DNA from: Amoebophrya sp. A120
Taxonomy: Eukaryota; Sar; Dinophyceae; Syndiniales; Amoebophryaceae
Direction of reading: 5' to 3'
DNA: 64,000 nt
Assembly (NCBI GenBank): GCA_905178155.1
Contig: CAJINV010000001.1
Location: 12,011,832-12,075,831, forward strand
The stretch's first letter is position 1; each line of letters begins with the position of its first letter. Made by a program: the position numbers and the translations under genes. Below the pieces are notes generated by a model. It did no database searches, was not told the origin of the DNA, and saw only the letters and a program-made list of their open reading frames with translations. Shown piece after piece: positions 21,672 to 33,300 of the stretch.

Positions 21672-23277
21672 ATGAGTCATTGCACGAGTTGGATTCCGTT
21701 GCTCATTTGGACGGCATCCACGACCCTGTCAAGCGTGCTTCCAACGACATTTGCGACAGAGACGAATCGCGTCGTTGACGGTGTGCACGTGATAACGCTG
21801 GATCCCGAGGGAGACCGATTTCGAAGTTTTCGCGAGAACAACGAGCACTTGTTCCCGCGCAGCGACGTCGGCCCAAGTACTCCATCTACACCAGGAGCGT
21901 CAGCAGACAGAGAAAAAAATCCGGCGGTGGAAGCCGTGCGTGGGGTGAACGGCTGGCGTTTAGACATGGAAACGTTGGTAGAGCGGGGTGTCGTGAGCCG
22001 CGAAATGGCGGAGCGCACGGCGTATTTCCAGACTCCCGGTCGGGCGGGGTGTTTGCTGAGTCACCTCAAGACTTGGCGCCGGATCGTCAAAAGAGCAGAG
22101 AGGAAAAAACGAAAGCAGCAGAACCCCCGGGAGAACAACAAGGAAGACATGCAGCTCCACCTTGTCCTGGAAGACGACGCCATCACGAGCCCGTTTATTC
22201 TCAGGGTTTTTGAAGTCGTGCCGAAATTCATTCGGTTGCTAGCTGAGAAGAAGCACAACCTCGATTTTTTGCACTGCGGCCCTAACCTTGACGGCATGGT
22301 GATTTCCGAGCCCCCGGGGGGTGGCCTGAGCACGGTGTTGTTTGCCCCTCGTGTTTCAAGCCAAATCTACCGGCACCATGCTGGAGGTCACTGCGCCTCC
22401 GGGATATTCGTTCCTCCCTGACGCTGGCTCTGAAGCGGAGAGCCAACTGGTTGCGGCTGGTGAAAAAGGTGTGTCTTGTCCAGAGTCCTTGATTCGAGAT
22501 TCAAGCTTGCCCATGTTGAAGAGTCACGTCGAAAGTCCATGCACCGTGACGCTGACAACTATTGCTGAGGAGTCGATGATGGAACAACCATCCGCATCTT
22601 TGCAGGTTGCGAAAACCAATGGTGACGTCGACGGGGCAGCGGCGGGAGGAGGAAAAAGCAAAGAGGCAGGCAGTACCAGTGAATCCGACACGGCCAAACC
22701 GAGCGCCAAACCACCGCAGAAGGCGCAAACCATCCGTCTGGACCTGAGCGACAAGGTAACGCCGAGCAGACCTCCGCGAAGTGTGTGTTGGCTCGCGCGA
22801 GGAAGCGAGAGTGACTGGTATGAGAAGAACAAAAACTCCAAGCTTTGTCTGATTAGGCACCCCCGCACCTACCATCTGACTGTTGCGGTCGCGGCGCCGC
22901 CGGGCCTCTGTGAGGGTAATTTAGAGCGGAGTGAGATTGGGTTTGACCTGTCCGAGCTGCGCTGCAAAGAGGATCCCGGGTTCTGGAGTTACACCGTCAA
23001 GGGCGCGGCTGCCGCGACCACGGTGCGCGCAAGAGCTCACCGGCGGGTGATGAAAGCCCGCTCCGTCGTCGACACTTTTGATACAGACAGTTTCGTGACG
23101 GGTGCCAGTACGTCTTGCGGTATCTCTCGACCGTGCCCAGCAGACAAGCCCTACTGTCGGGCAGAAATTGACGGCGCTTGCACCTCGGAGCCGGAGTGGC
23201 ACGGCATACCACTGCAGAGAATGGACCGCCCGGCTGGGGTGGATGCTGGGGGGAGCCTGCAAGAGACAGCGAAATGA
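21672..23277 (+). CDS. GT25-like glycosyltransferase (LPS/procollagen galactosyltransferase type)
   Basis: The first open frame, 21672-22421, starts with a hydrophobic leader (residues 1-28, likely ER signal). It carries the GT25 landmarks in order: VHVITLD (39-44), GVNGWRLD (91-98), GRAGCLLSHLKTWR (123-136) and LVLEDDA (164-170), whose EDD is the expected metal/nucleotide-sugar site. Family knowledge: GT25 enzymes transfer hexose to protein or glycan in the secretory pathway. The frame then ends and another frame is open to 23277. That part is Ser/Thr-rich, then has a Cys-rich tail (TSCGISRPCPADKPYC). One canonical phase-1 splice that connects them is 22387-22483 (97 nt), giving about 502 aa; other junctions or a real frameshift are possible. 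The second half does not resemble the usual GT25 C-terminus and could be a separate exon set. Confidence 0.6.
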
Positions 23278-24352
23278 GCCAGGTCCTGCGGGGGTTTCTC
23301 GTGGCCTGACAAAAAAGTTTTGTAATTAAGCAACATCATAATTTATCAAGGGAAGCAGTCCAGTGCTTATACTTTCTGTTGCCGAGGTCAGTTCCTGGGT
23401 GGTAGAATCGACGCTACTGAAGCGGGATTTGTTCTAGCAGCGTTTGTTGGATGAAGTGGAGGCTTCACAAAGCAATGAAAATTTGTTTCAATCCCAAACT
23501 AACTCAAGGAACAAGCGGCCCTATTTCACTTCAGGGTGCATCATCGCTAGCAAAGTCTTTCCCAGTGTAGAGAACGCCGGCGAGGAGCGAGCGATTCAGC
23601 ATCGAACTAAAGAAATTCTGCTACCATGTTTTTTTTTTTGTTCGACAGAAAATCTGGATCCTTTCATGCACACGAAAATCGTCATTCCTACTTCTTGCTC
23701 TTCCAATTACGCGTTGGTTATCCAGCAGAGATCTTTTGTGAACCGAATCATGTCATTGCAAATCTCTTGCCAAAGAAGATCATTTTTCGATAAAATTCAG
23801 CGCGATCTATGCAACAGAAAATTCATATTTGCCTGAGCCTTGAGCTTGATCTCGACAAGGTCTTAGTTTGGTCGTTGAATTTCAGATCTTCTGTATGTTT
23901 CTTCTTTTTCTTGGTCTCGACGGGTATTTTCATTTTGACAAAAGGCGCCAACAGGAGGTTTTGGTTTACTTAGTCAGTCAAACGAAAGAGAACAAAGGCG
24001 TACTAGCATTTAGTACGCTCGCCTCTGATCCAGCAGATGACCGTAGCAGATTGCAATGAGACGTCGCTGTACAACTGAGTCAATGTCGGTGGTTCGGCGT
24101 CAGACTTTGAAGCGAGCACTCTTGTGCCAGTGCGCGGATAGTTTATATCGGGAAGAGAAAGTATCTTGAAAGTCTTAGTCAAAGTCACAGTAGTTCGTAG
24201 AAAGCAGCCTATTAAGCGCGACGCCATCAAACCAACCATACCATGACGTTGAGCCGCGAAGATGCAGATTTTTGTGTCGATAACGAACCGCGTTGAGACG
24301 AGACAACGGTCGCCGGACGAGCTGTTCCTAGAACTCTACAACCGACCGAAAA
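23278..24352. other. Intergenic region, no gene seen
   Basis: 1.1 kb, AT-richer. A 130-codon frame at 23444-23836 lacks protein-like composition and a plausible splice context. Nothing else is seen. Confidence 0.45.
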
Positions 24353-27300
24353 ATGTCTTCGCCGACCCCGCCTCCCGGTAGTGTCGGCAAGATATGGGGG
24401 CCGAAAAAGCCTCCTTCCCCGACGGAGCAGAACTACCCCTTGCTTCCTGGGGCGACAAGCGTTGCACCGTCTTCATGGCCGGCATTGTCCTCTTCGTCGC
24501 ACGCCGGCACACCGGGCGAAAAGAGCGGCGAGGAGAGGCAAGCTGCAGCCGAACAGAGTGGATCCGCCGAAGACCCGGAGGGAGAACGGGCAGCAACTCC
24601 AAATGCCGGCTTGGGAGATGAAGAAACTGCTCATGAGTCTGTCGCAGACGTGGAACATCATAATGCAGACCCATCGTTGCCTCCGAAGATGGCCTTTGCG
24701 CCTCTGTCCCGGGTAAATTCGGTGACGAGCTCTTCTAACGAGCAGCTGTCACGGGTCGGGTCCAAGACGGAGTCACTCGCCGGCGGCAGCACGCCCGGCG
24801 AGGCAAGCCGAGACCCGGGGGACCAGCGTGTTGTTTCAGCAGGCCATGATCCGTCATTGGTGCGGCCGCAGCAGGAGCCCGGCAGTGACGCATTGATGTC
24901 GCAGCAGTCAGACTACCCGGGAACAACCGAAGTAGCAGCCTCGGGTGATGGGCTTCTGGACATTACCGTCGCCACTTTCGGACAGTTGCAAACAGCAGGG
25001 AGCGCGACCACTAGGGAAGAAAGTCAAGACCGTCTTCTTGTTCCGGGGCAGGAGTTGTCGCAAATCCGCCTGACACAGCTGTCCTCAGGCCACGAGGTGG
25101 AAAGCCTGAACTCTTTCGACGGGCGGCGGTCGCGAATCTCTGACAGATCGGAGTCGACGCCCGCAGTGTTGACCGTGCGCGTGATCCCACCGCCGGAAGA
25201 CGCCGCTGACAGTACTCCCAACCACGACGGCACTGCCTCACAGCAGGATGAACCGTCCACAGAGATCAGGCCCTCGACTGTCTTGAAGCACGCCGAAACG
25301 GTGTCATCGGGCAGTTCCAACACCGAGCCAACCGCCTTTGACGGGAAGTCGTATGCCGCCCGGGCGGGTAAGCAGCCGGAAATTGATGTGATGGGGCGAG
25401 TGGACAGTTTTCCGGCGCTTGGCTTCCCCGCCGCGCCGTCGAAGCGGGCCAAGGCCAAAACCGTGGGAGGTGCGAATGCGGCCGGGGTGCAGCGCACCGG
25501 GACGCGATCGACCGCTGCGACCAACGATAGTACGATCACGGCAAGCTCCCAACAGGCGTCCCCCGGGCAGCCATCAAGCTCGGCGTCGTCCTCGCGTCGC
25601 GGGTCGGGGCGGCAGAGCCGCAATCCGTATTCGGGTACGCCATCTTCCGAGCGCGTGTCCGTTGCGTCAAATCCGGAGCAGGCCTCGATCCAGAATATCA
25701 TCAAAGACTTCGAGCCGGTTACCGGGTTTGCGGGGCAGTTCGTCTCCGGGCAAGTGGTGTCCACGGGCAGCATTTACGGGGGTCCGAAAAACGAGCGCTC
25801 CACTTTCTGGGGGCCGGCACAGGGCAGAACGTCGTCGCGAGACGACCAGCACAGCGACAACGCGTCGGCGCTCGACGAGGTCTGCGGCGGAACGCCAACG
25901 CCACATAGAGACCAACCGTCGCCCGGCACCGTCAGTACTAGTTCTGCAGCCGGAAGTGGGGTCGTCGTGGGCCACCAACTTGCGGCCAACAAGCCGCCGG
26001 TGATGCTGGTGCCGAATCCGCTTCCACTGGAGATGATGGGCGCGGACCCAGCGTTGTGCGACCGACCGTTGAACAAGTTTTTAGTGCAGAGGTTGGAGCG
26101 GACGTTTGAGGACCTGAAGCTTGGGCACTACCTACCCGGGGTCCGCGCGGCCTGCAACGTGACCGAGGAAAGAAAGCGACCGACGTGCAGACAGCTGTGC
26201 GAGCGGCTTCAGATGAAGCCTATGGAAGTCCGGCGGCTGGAGCGATCCCTGGACACGTTCCTGAAATCAGACGACTACCTCTCTTCCATGCCGTATTTGC
26301 TCGACAAGTCGAAGTTGTACAAGTACGAGCGCGCTGCAGAGACGTATTTGCTGCAGCGACGCGCGGAAAAGGGCTACGACGACGGAGACGAGCGGCCGTT
26401 CTTCTTGCGCCTGTACTGCCAAACCCGGGACGGCGACGCTGAGCGCGAGCGGGAAGTGCGGAGCTTCATGCAGCATCTAGGTTTGAAGCCGCTGGAAAAG
26501 AAGCGGCTGGATACCGAGCTGCAGTCCCTTGCGAAAAGAATCACTCGCAACACGAGCCGCCAGGGGTCCATTCGGGATTTGGGAACCTTTCCAATAGCCT
26601 ACGGCGGGCCACCAACATCTTCAGGTAATAAGCTGGACGCCGAGGATTCGAACCCGTCGTCCTCATCGGGAGCAGCCCCCGGCGTCGGATACAACAACCC
26701 CTCCGCGGCCTCCAGCTCGAGCAGTGCTTCGCGGGGCAGGTCCCAGCTGGCCACGGCCCGCACGAACTCCGAAACCTGGAAGCAGCTGATGGTGCCGCCG
26801 CGGGCGCTTTTGCCGCAGCATGAGGAGCAGAACGACGACAGCCGCATGCGAGTATCGGACATCGTCTCCGAGGCACTGGGCTACGAGGACGAAATGCAGA
26901 GCGAAGACGCCACGCAGGTTCAGATTCCCATCAACAACGGGGGTGCCTTTTTGTCCGGAGGTGGTTTCGGCAACATGCAGTCGAAGTTCCCAGGGATGAG
27001 CCCACCGCTGAAGGCGCTCGGACCCATTCCGGAAGACGAGGACAGTGACTCCTCCGACGGCGAGGACAGCACGTCGGGCACGCCTTCCCCAGGGAGCATG
27101 AGCCCGCCCGTGCGCGCATCTTTCAGCCGACCGCGCATCAAACACGCTCGCAACCCGCTGGACGCGTTCGTGCTGTACGGCGCCGGATCTTCGTGCAACG
27201 GCAAAACTTCCGAGCTGCCACTGCTTGACCACCACCCAGATGGCGACGCGGCTGCCAAGCCTTTTCAAGGACTGCCTGCACACCACATCGAGCGTGAGCA

Positions 27301-30300
27301 CCTGGACGCAGAGTACTCGCACGAGCACAGCGACGCTTCCTCCGATGCCGACACCGAAATGATGACGCATTTGGACATGCTGGAGGAGCAGCAGCGGGAA
27401 AAGGACATCCAAGCCCAGACGGAAACGCTGGCGGATCGGTTGGCGCGCATCGCGAAGCAAAACTCGCAGCCGCTGCTGTTTCCAACCTTCTCCCAGCTAG
27501 GTGTGGGCGTCGGGCCCGTCGGTGGAACGAAGGACGGTGACCCGGAGGCGCCGAAAACTCCATTTGAGGGGGAGCACGACCACGCGGCACCAGGGTCGTC
27601 TTCTTCAGAGCATGACTGCAGCGCGACAGCGAGAGGAGACGGAGGTGATTTTCACGGAACAGTTGGCGGCCACGGTGTGAGAAATGGTGTCTTTGTTTAC
27701 CCGCAGCAGCCCAGAAGTTTGGTGCGCATGATGAGCGCGGAGCACGCTTCTTCCCCGCGGAACCGACCTGAAATGGAACTGGCTTACGAGGAGGATGCGG
27801 GGAATGAGGCTTCCGGGTCCGACAGTTCTTCTGACGATGACGGTGGGCCGGGCCTCGCGCTCACCCGCAGCACCACGATACGCACGAGGAGCAACGGGGT
27901 CCGCAGTGGCAACAAGTCGCAAATCGCTCCCCTGTTCGGTGCGCAGACCATTGGCTCCGCGGGAAATTCTCCGCGGTTCTCCACGACCAGGTCCAAGCAG
28001 CGTGCGCCCGGGTTCTTTGGCACGGGCACCGGCAAGACATCAAGCACCAACGCCCCCGCGCCCATTTCCGACATTGAGGAGCGGCTCCATCGACACATCT
28101 CGTTGCAGCATTTGGGCACCACAAGTAGTTCCGCATCTGCCTCTCCGGCTTCGGGTGGTGATGGAAGCGAGGTAAACGTCGCTGGTGCGATGGTGATCGA
28201 AGGTAAAGTTGATCAGGAAGAACAAGCTGGAAGTGCCTTCTCTCCCTCGTTCAATGCCGACGCATCACCGGAAACAAAAGTGGCGCAAGGTACTTGTGCA
28301 GTTGTGCGTCCGCCTCGAGAGTCTGTTCACCTCCAGCTGAAAGCGCTACCGGAAATCGAAGAGGACCAGAGCGGAAGAACTCCTACTTCAGCGCGGCAGC
28401 ACGCTGGTCTCTTTTCTTCATTGCACGAACAGACGTTGCCACTGTTTGGCCCACCAGCAACTGGATCTTCTACTGCAAGACAAGTTTCGCCGCGAACTTC
28501 AGCTAATGTTGCTGCAGAGGCACACAACAACGGGGGGCCACCCTCATCGCCGGAAGACATGCCAACTTTTGGCAGCATGTTCCTCCCGGGTAGCAATGGA
28601 GTGCAGGTACCGCGATCTAGTGCGGCGGAACACAATCTGCATAACGTCTTCTCGAACGAGAGCGCAGGGAGTCATGTGCTGCAAGCCGCTTCGTCGCCGC
28701 TGGAGGTGCCGCACTACCCGGCATCGTCGCCGTTGTATCCCAACTTCATGGACTTTCAAAGCGCGAGCCGCTCCGCGACGCCGACGTCCTCCAGTAGTAG
28801 CAGTTCTGAGATTCACATTTCGCAACACCCAGCACAGGTTCCCGTTCCCGAACCGAGACGCAAGCACAGCGGGTTTCGCTCATCAAATGTGTCTCCCCGA
28901 GGGGTCACCAGCGCGGTTGTGCACACACCGGCGCCCCCGGGGGCGGCCCTTCCGGGGAGCAATGCCCCGACGCCGAACACGGACGTGAGCAATAGTGGTT
29001 TTCCCTCATTGTACCAGCACCCGTATAGCTCGCCTGAAAACATCAATACCGTGCCTGCAGGAACAAGTGCTACGGCTAGCAGTGCTCGGCTAACTTCTTC
29101 TGGCGGCGTTGGTGCAGTCCGCGGTACGGCGGCAACGCGCGATGTTGTGGTTACCCCAGTCGAGCAAGTGTCCGGCGACCACAGTTTGCATCACCACAAA
29201 AGCGGCGCGAAGTCGAGCGGACGCACGCGGCGGCACTCGCGGCACCACCACCAGGTCGACCGGAATATGGAGCAAGAGCTTTTTGGCGCGGCGGAGGAAC
29301 TGTTGCGGGAGTTCCAGCCCGAGCCCACTCCGGCAATCGACTATTTCGGCTTCGGAGAAGTGATGATGAGCCCCGCGGTGTCCGCGAAGTCCTGCAGCCC
29401 CTTGACCACGCAGAGTGGTGGTCCTCAAGGGGCCCCGCTGCTCCACCACCACCACTCCGGTAGTATGATTCCCCCGGCGGCGGGAGGCAAAGGCGCCAAC
29501 TTGCACTACCGAGATCCTCAACATGTGCTGTCGCACCCCGTACAACACCAGCACTACGGTATTCGCAAGGGCTCGAGCGCAGACAACCTGGTCCTCACGC
29601 ACAACTCGGGTCGCGCGAGCACGAGTCCGACTGCGGCAGTAACTACACGCACGGATGTTCATCTTGTGGACAATTATGCGTCAACGTCTTCAGCACTGGA
29701 TCTCCAGCACCCGGGCCTCCAGGAGCAGCAGCTCCAAGTACCGCTGTGCACGACCGCAGACATACAGCGTGACCAGAGTGGTATCAGCGCTTACTCGGGT
29801 ACCTTGTCCAGCGGCAACAGTGGCTCCTCGGAGCAGGTTGCGCACCCCGCTGAGCAGGCACAGACTGTGCCGAGTTTAACCACGCTGCCTAGCAGCAGTG
29901 ATCCGCAGCACGCGCCGCTTGTTTCCTGCGGGGGGACAGCAAGCAGTGAGTCACAGCTCGGCCCAGACTTGGGTGCACCTTTGGCAGCTGCAGCTTCTGC
30001 TGGAACCAGCACTCTTCAACAGATGGACTTATCATGTGCGGCTAATACTTTGTTTGGCAGTGGCGCGCTGACGAGCAGCAGCCAGCAGTCCGGCGCTAAC
30101 ACGCGCACACCTTCAAACCAGCAGCACAATGACCAATACCTCCTGCCCTCCTCGGAGCAGCACGCTGCCCCTGCGTCGGCTGCTACCCCATCGATCAATA
30201 TCAACATTGTCGGCGCCTCCCAGCTTCCACTCGCAAACCACACCGGGGAGCAAACCCCTGTGCTGATGGGAACGAGCGAACGCGACGTGACTCCCGCTAC

Positions 30301-33300
30301 TCCCGCTTTCCAGTACGGCGACGGCGCCACGCACCGGAGTCGTCGGGAGTCGATGCCCAACATCGTCACCCCGAACCCGCCCGCACAGAAGCGGTCCAGT
30401 TGCCGCAGAGGGTCCGTCGTGTTCACCCCACAGCCGAAGGGCCGCACCTCGCAGCACGGCGGTGACATCATGTGTGCTCACCCCCCCGTGGTTCATCCGG
30501 GGCCGCGCACAAGCGCCAGGTCTATCCAACAACAAGTAGCAAATTTTCCGAACAGCGCTGTGCAGGGTGTTTCGTCCGCGCTGTTCGCGGATCAGCTCGG
30601 CGACCTCGACAACCACGGCGTCGTGGTGCACAGCAGTCGGGGGTCCGCCCCCGATGCGCCGCCTCTATCCACCGGGGAGCAATTCGCACAACAGGACGAC
30701 CCTAAAAATGTCAGCAGTAGTACATCAGAGCAACAGAAAGAAAACCCTAGCGGCCGCGTCGCTTTGATGGGACCCACGACGACCGAAGGTGGTACGAAAA
30801 AACCTGGTTTGTGCATCAGTGCGAAGTTCGTGATGCCATCAAATAATGAAAATCAAAATGACTCTAGATCTAGTTCGAGCTCCTCTTCCGCCTTTGCGGG
30901 AGCAGTAGAACACCAGCACGCTAGTAGAGAACCAGGTCAACAACCGCTCAACAATTATATCCCAGGGGTAGACAAAGACACCACCAGCGCCAACACCGTG
31001 AAGACCCCGCGCAGCAGCAGGAGACAAGATCATCACTCGAAGGGAACGACTGCCACCAACAGGGGAGCGCCGACCGGTCGCAGGGGGTCGATGCACCAAA
31101 TGCACCACCACAACCACCACGTATCGGAGGAGGACCAGCTGAGGAACGAGCGACAATCGAACGTGATGTACAAAAACATCAACCAGCAGATGCAGCAGAT
31201 GGAACTGGACTCGCAACAGAACCACTTGAACTATTTTGAGGAGACCGGGGCGCCGCCCGAGGACGAGCCGCGCGATGCGGAGTGGGAGAACGAGACGATG
31301 TTTTTGCAGTCGGACACCTCGGGTGTCCGGACCCAGGTGCGAACTGCGCTCGACGAACTAAAGCGCTTGGTAGACGCCCACGGGATCCGGAACAAGACCA
31401 GCAATAAACTACTAGAACTACCCGGGACGAGCAGTAGCAGTAGTTCCAAGTCGCAGACGGACGTCGAGCAAGAGCAGGATCTGAATTTGGGCACGACGAT
31501 CGCGCAGCTCGAAAAGGCCATCGCCCGCTGCCGGGCGCTGGAGGAGGAGTTTATTGTGCAGAAGGACATCGACCACGAAGACATGCTGCACGACCGGCAG
31601 CAAACGGGTTCGTCCTTGGGCTTCTCAACTCACGGGTCGTGGAGTCCGGCAGTTCCGGAGCAGTCCGCCGTGCCGTTACTGGCTGAGCAGAGTGCAAGAA
31701 GTAACGCGAGCAAGAAGAGTAACCGCTCCGGCCGCGGTGCTGGGGAGCAGTCGTTTCAGGTGCTTCGAACCGCCACTGCGACGACCACACCGGCTGTTAA
31801 CGTTCCGCAGACGCGCAGATCGATGACGAATGGGGTCGGAAATACCGTGACAAACAGCGCAGCCAGCGCAAGCGATCTTTTGCCCTTGACCAGATCTTCG
31901 CGGCGCTCTTCATACTGCAGCGTGGCAGCGCGGGGAATGCTACACCATCACCACCCGTGGCGGTTTAACTCCGTGCTCGCAGCGGCTCAGGGATTGCTCA
32001 GCACGCTACACGAGCGCCGTTCCGTTTTGCAGCAGGAAATTTTGCTTGTGTCGCGACTGTGCAAGAAGCGCCTGACCGTTGCCGCAGACGATGCGCGCAA
32101 AACCCTTGCGGATTTCGAACGTGTTGACGACCTGGGCTGCATCACCGCAGATGGAACTTCTACAGCGGCAGCACAAGAAAGTAGTGGCCTTCATGAAAAT
32201 GGGCCTAATGCTGATACAGTTGCTTCAAAAGAAGAGAGTCGTAACACCTACCGGCTCGAACCTGAATTGCTGGAACTTCTAAAGGACGAGTTCCAGGAAG
32301 CGAGCTGCCTCGTCCCCGGAACGTCTTCCGCGCAGTTGGATTATTTTCAGCACAGACGCAACAAGGTTAATACCGCTTTCGGGGACCACCTCCACCCTGC
32401 GCACCACAACAACTCGCCACGGAATACAACATCCCACACCCCGTCGTCCAGGCGTTCGACCATGGAGAAGTTCCCCTCGTTGCCGTCCGCCCCGACGCTG
32501 AACCGCGACCGGTCGTTGCTGCCGTCGTTGAGCGAAAACAAGAGCCCACTCGGAACCGACATGATATCGGACGAAGAGGGCGGATCAGCATCTTCTTCCG
32601 CGGCTGCGGGGCGGGAAGTAGAGGAACATCTGAAGTGGGACCCGAGGCGCATGACGGTCGACTTAGACGACGCCGAAGCAGCGCGCATGGTGCAACATGT
32701 TGGAGGAGGTGCAGCAGGAGCTCCTGGGCAGCAGCAGCAAGCTGTTGGGCAACAACATAGTGGATCTACTTGTTTGTACAACTGCAACGAGCGACCGGAC
32801 ATTTCCCCGGTTCATTCGATGCGCGAGTCGCACGGCTCTGAGCAAGACCTGGAGCATGACACGAACCTTGCCGAACAGGAGTACGGAGTCGCGCACCTTC
32901 CACACAGGAGGATGCATACGTCCTCTCGCAAGGTGATCCTTACAGAAGAACAGCAAATAACTGCTGAAGACGCGGAGCAGGGCACCATTTACCCACCGTC
33001 CTTGCCCCATTTTGCACCTCCTCGACGGAAGGGAAGTACTGGCACCACTCGGGGGACCGCCGCGGCCCAGCCGGGCGATGAAGCGGCACACGACCTTTCG
33101 GGCAGCGGAACGCTGACCCCCGCACACAATGCCTCGCGCGACTCTCGTGGCCACAGCCAAGAGGTGGATGCATTGACCTTTGTCGGGCAGCGATCGTGCA
33201 TGCCCACGCCGAGAAGAGGCAGCGCCAACAACGGGGCGCAGCCAAAGAGAATGGCGAAGGCTGCTTCGCATCCGGCGAATGGAAATGGCTGCAAGAAAGG

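Noticed and set aside
26663-27460. 265-codon minus-strand ORF
   Set aside because: Antisense of the 3,250-aa ORF, which is much longer and has consistent codon structure.
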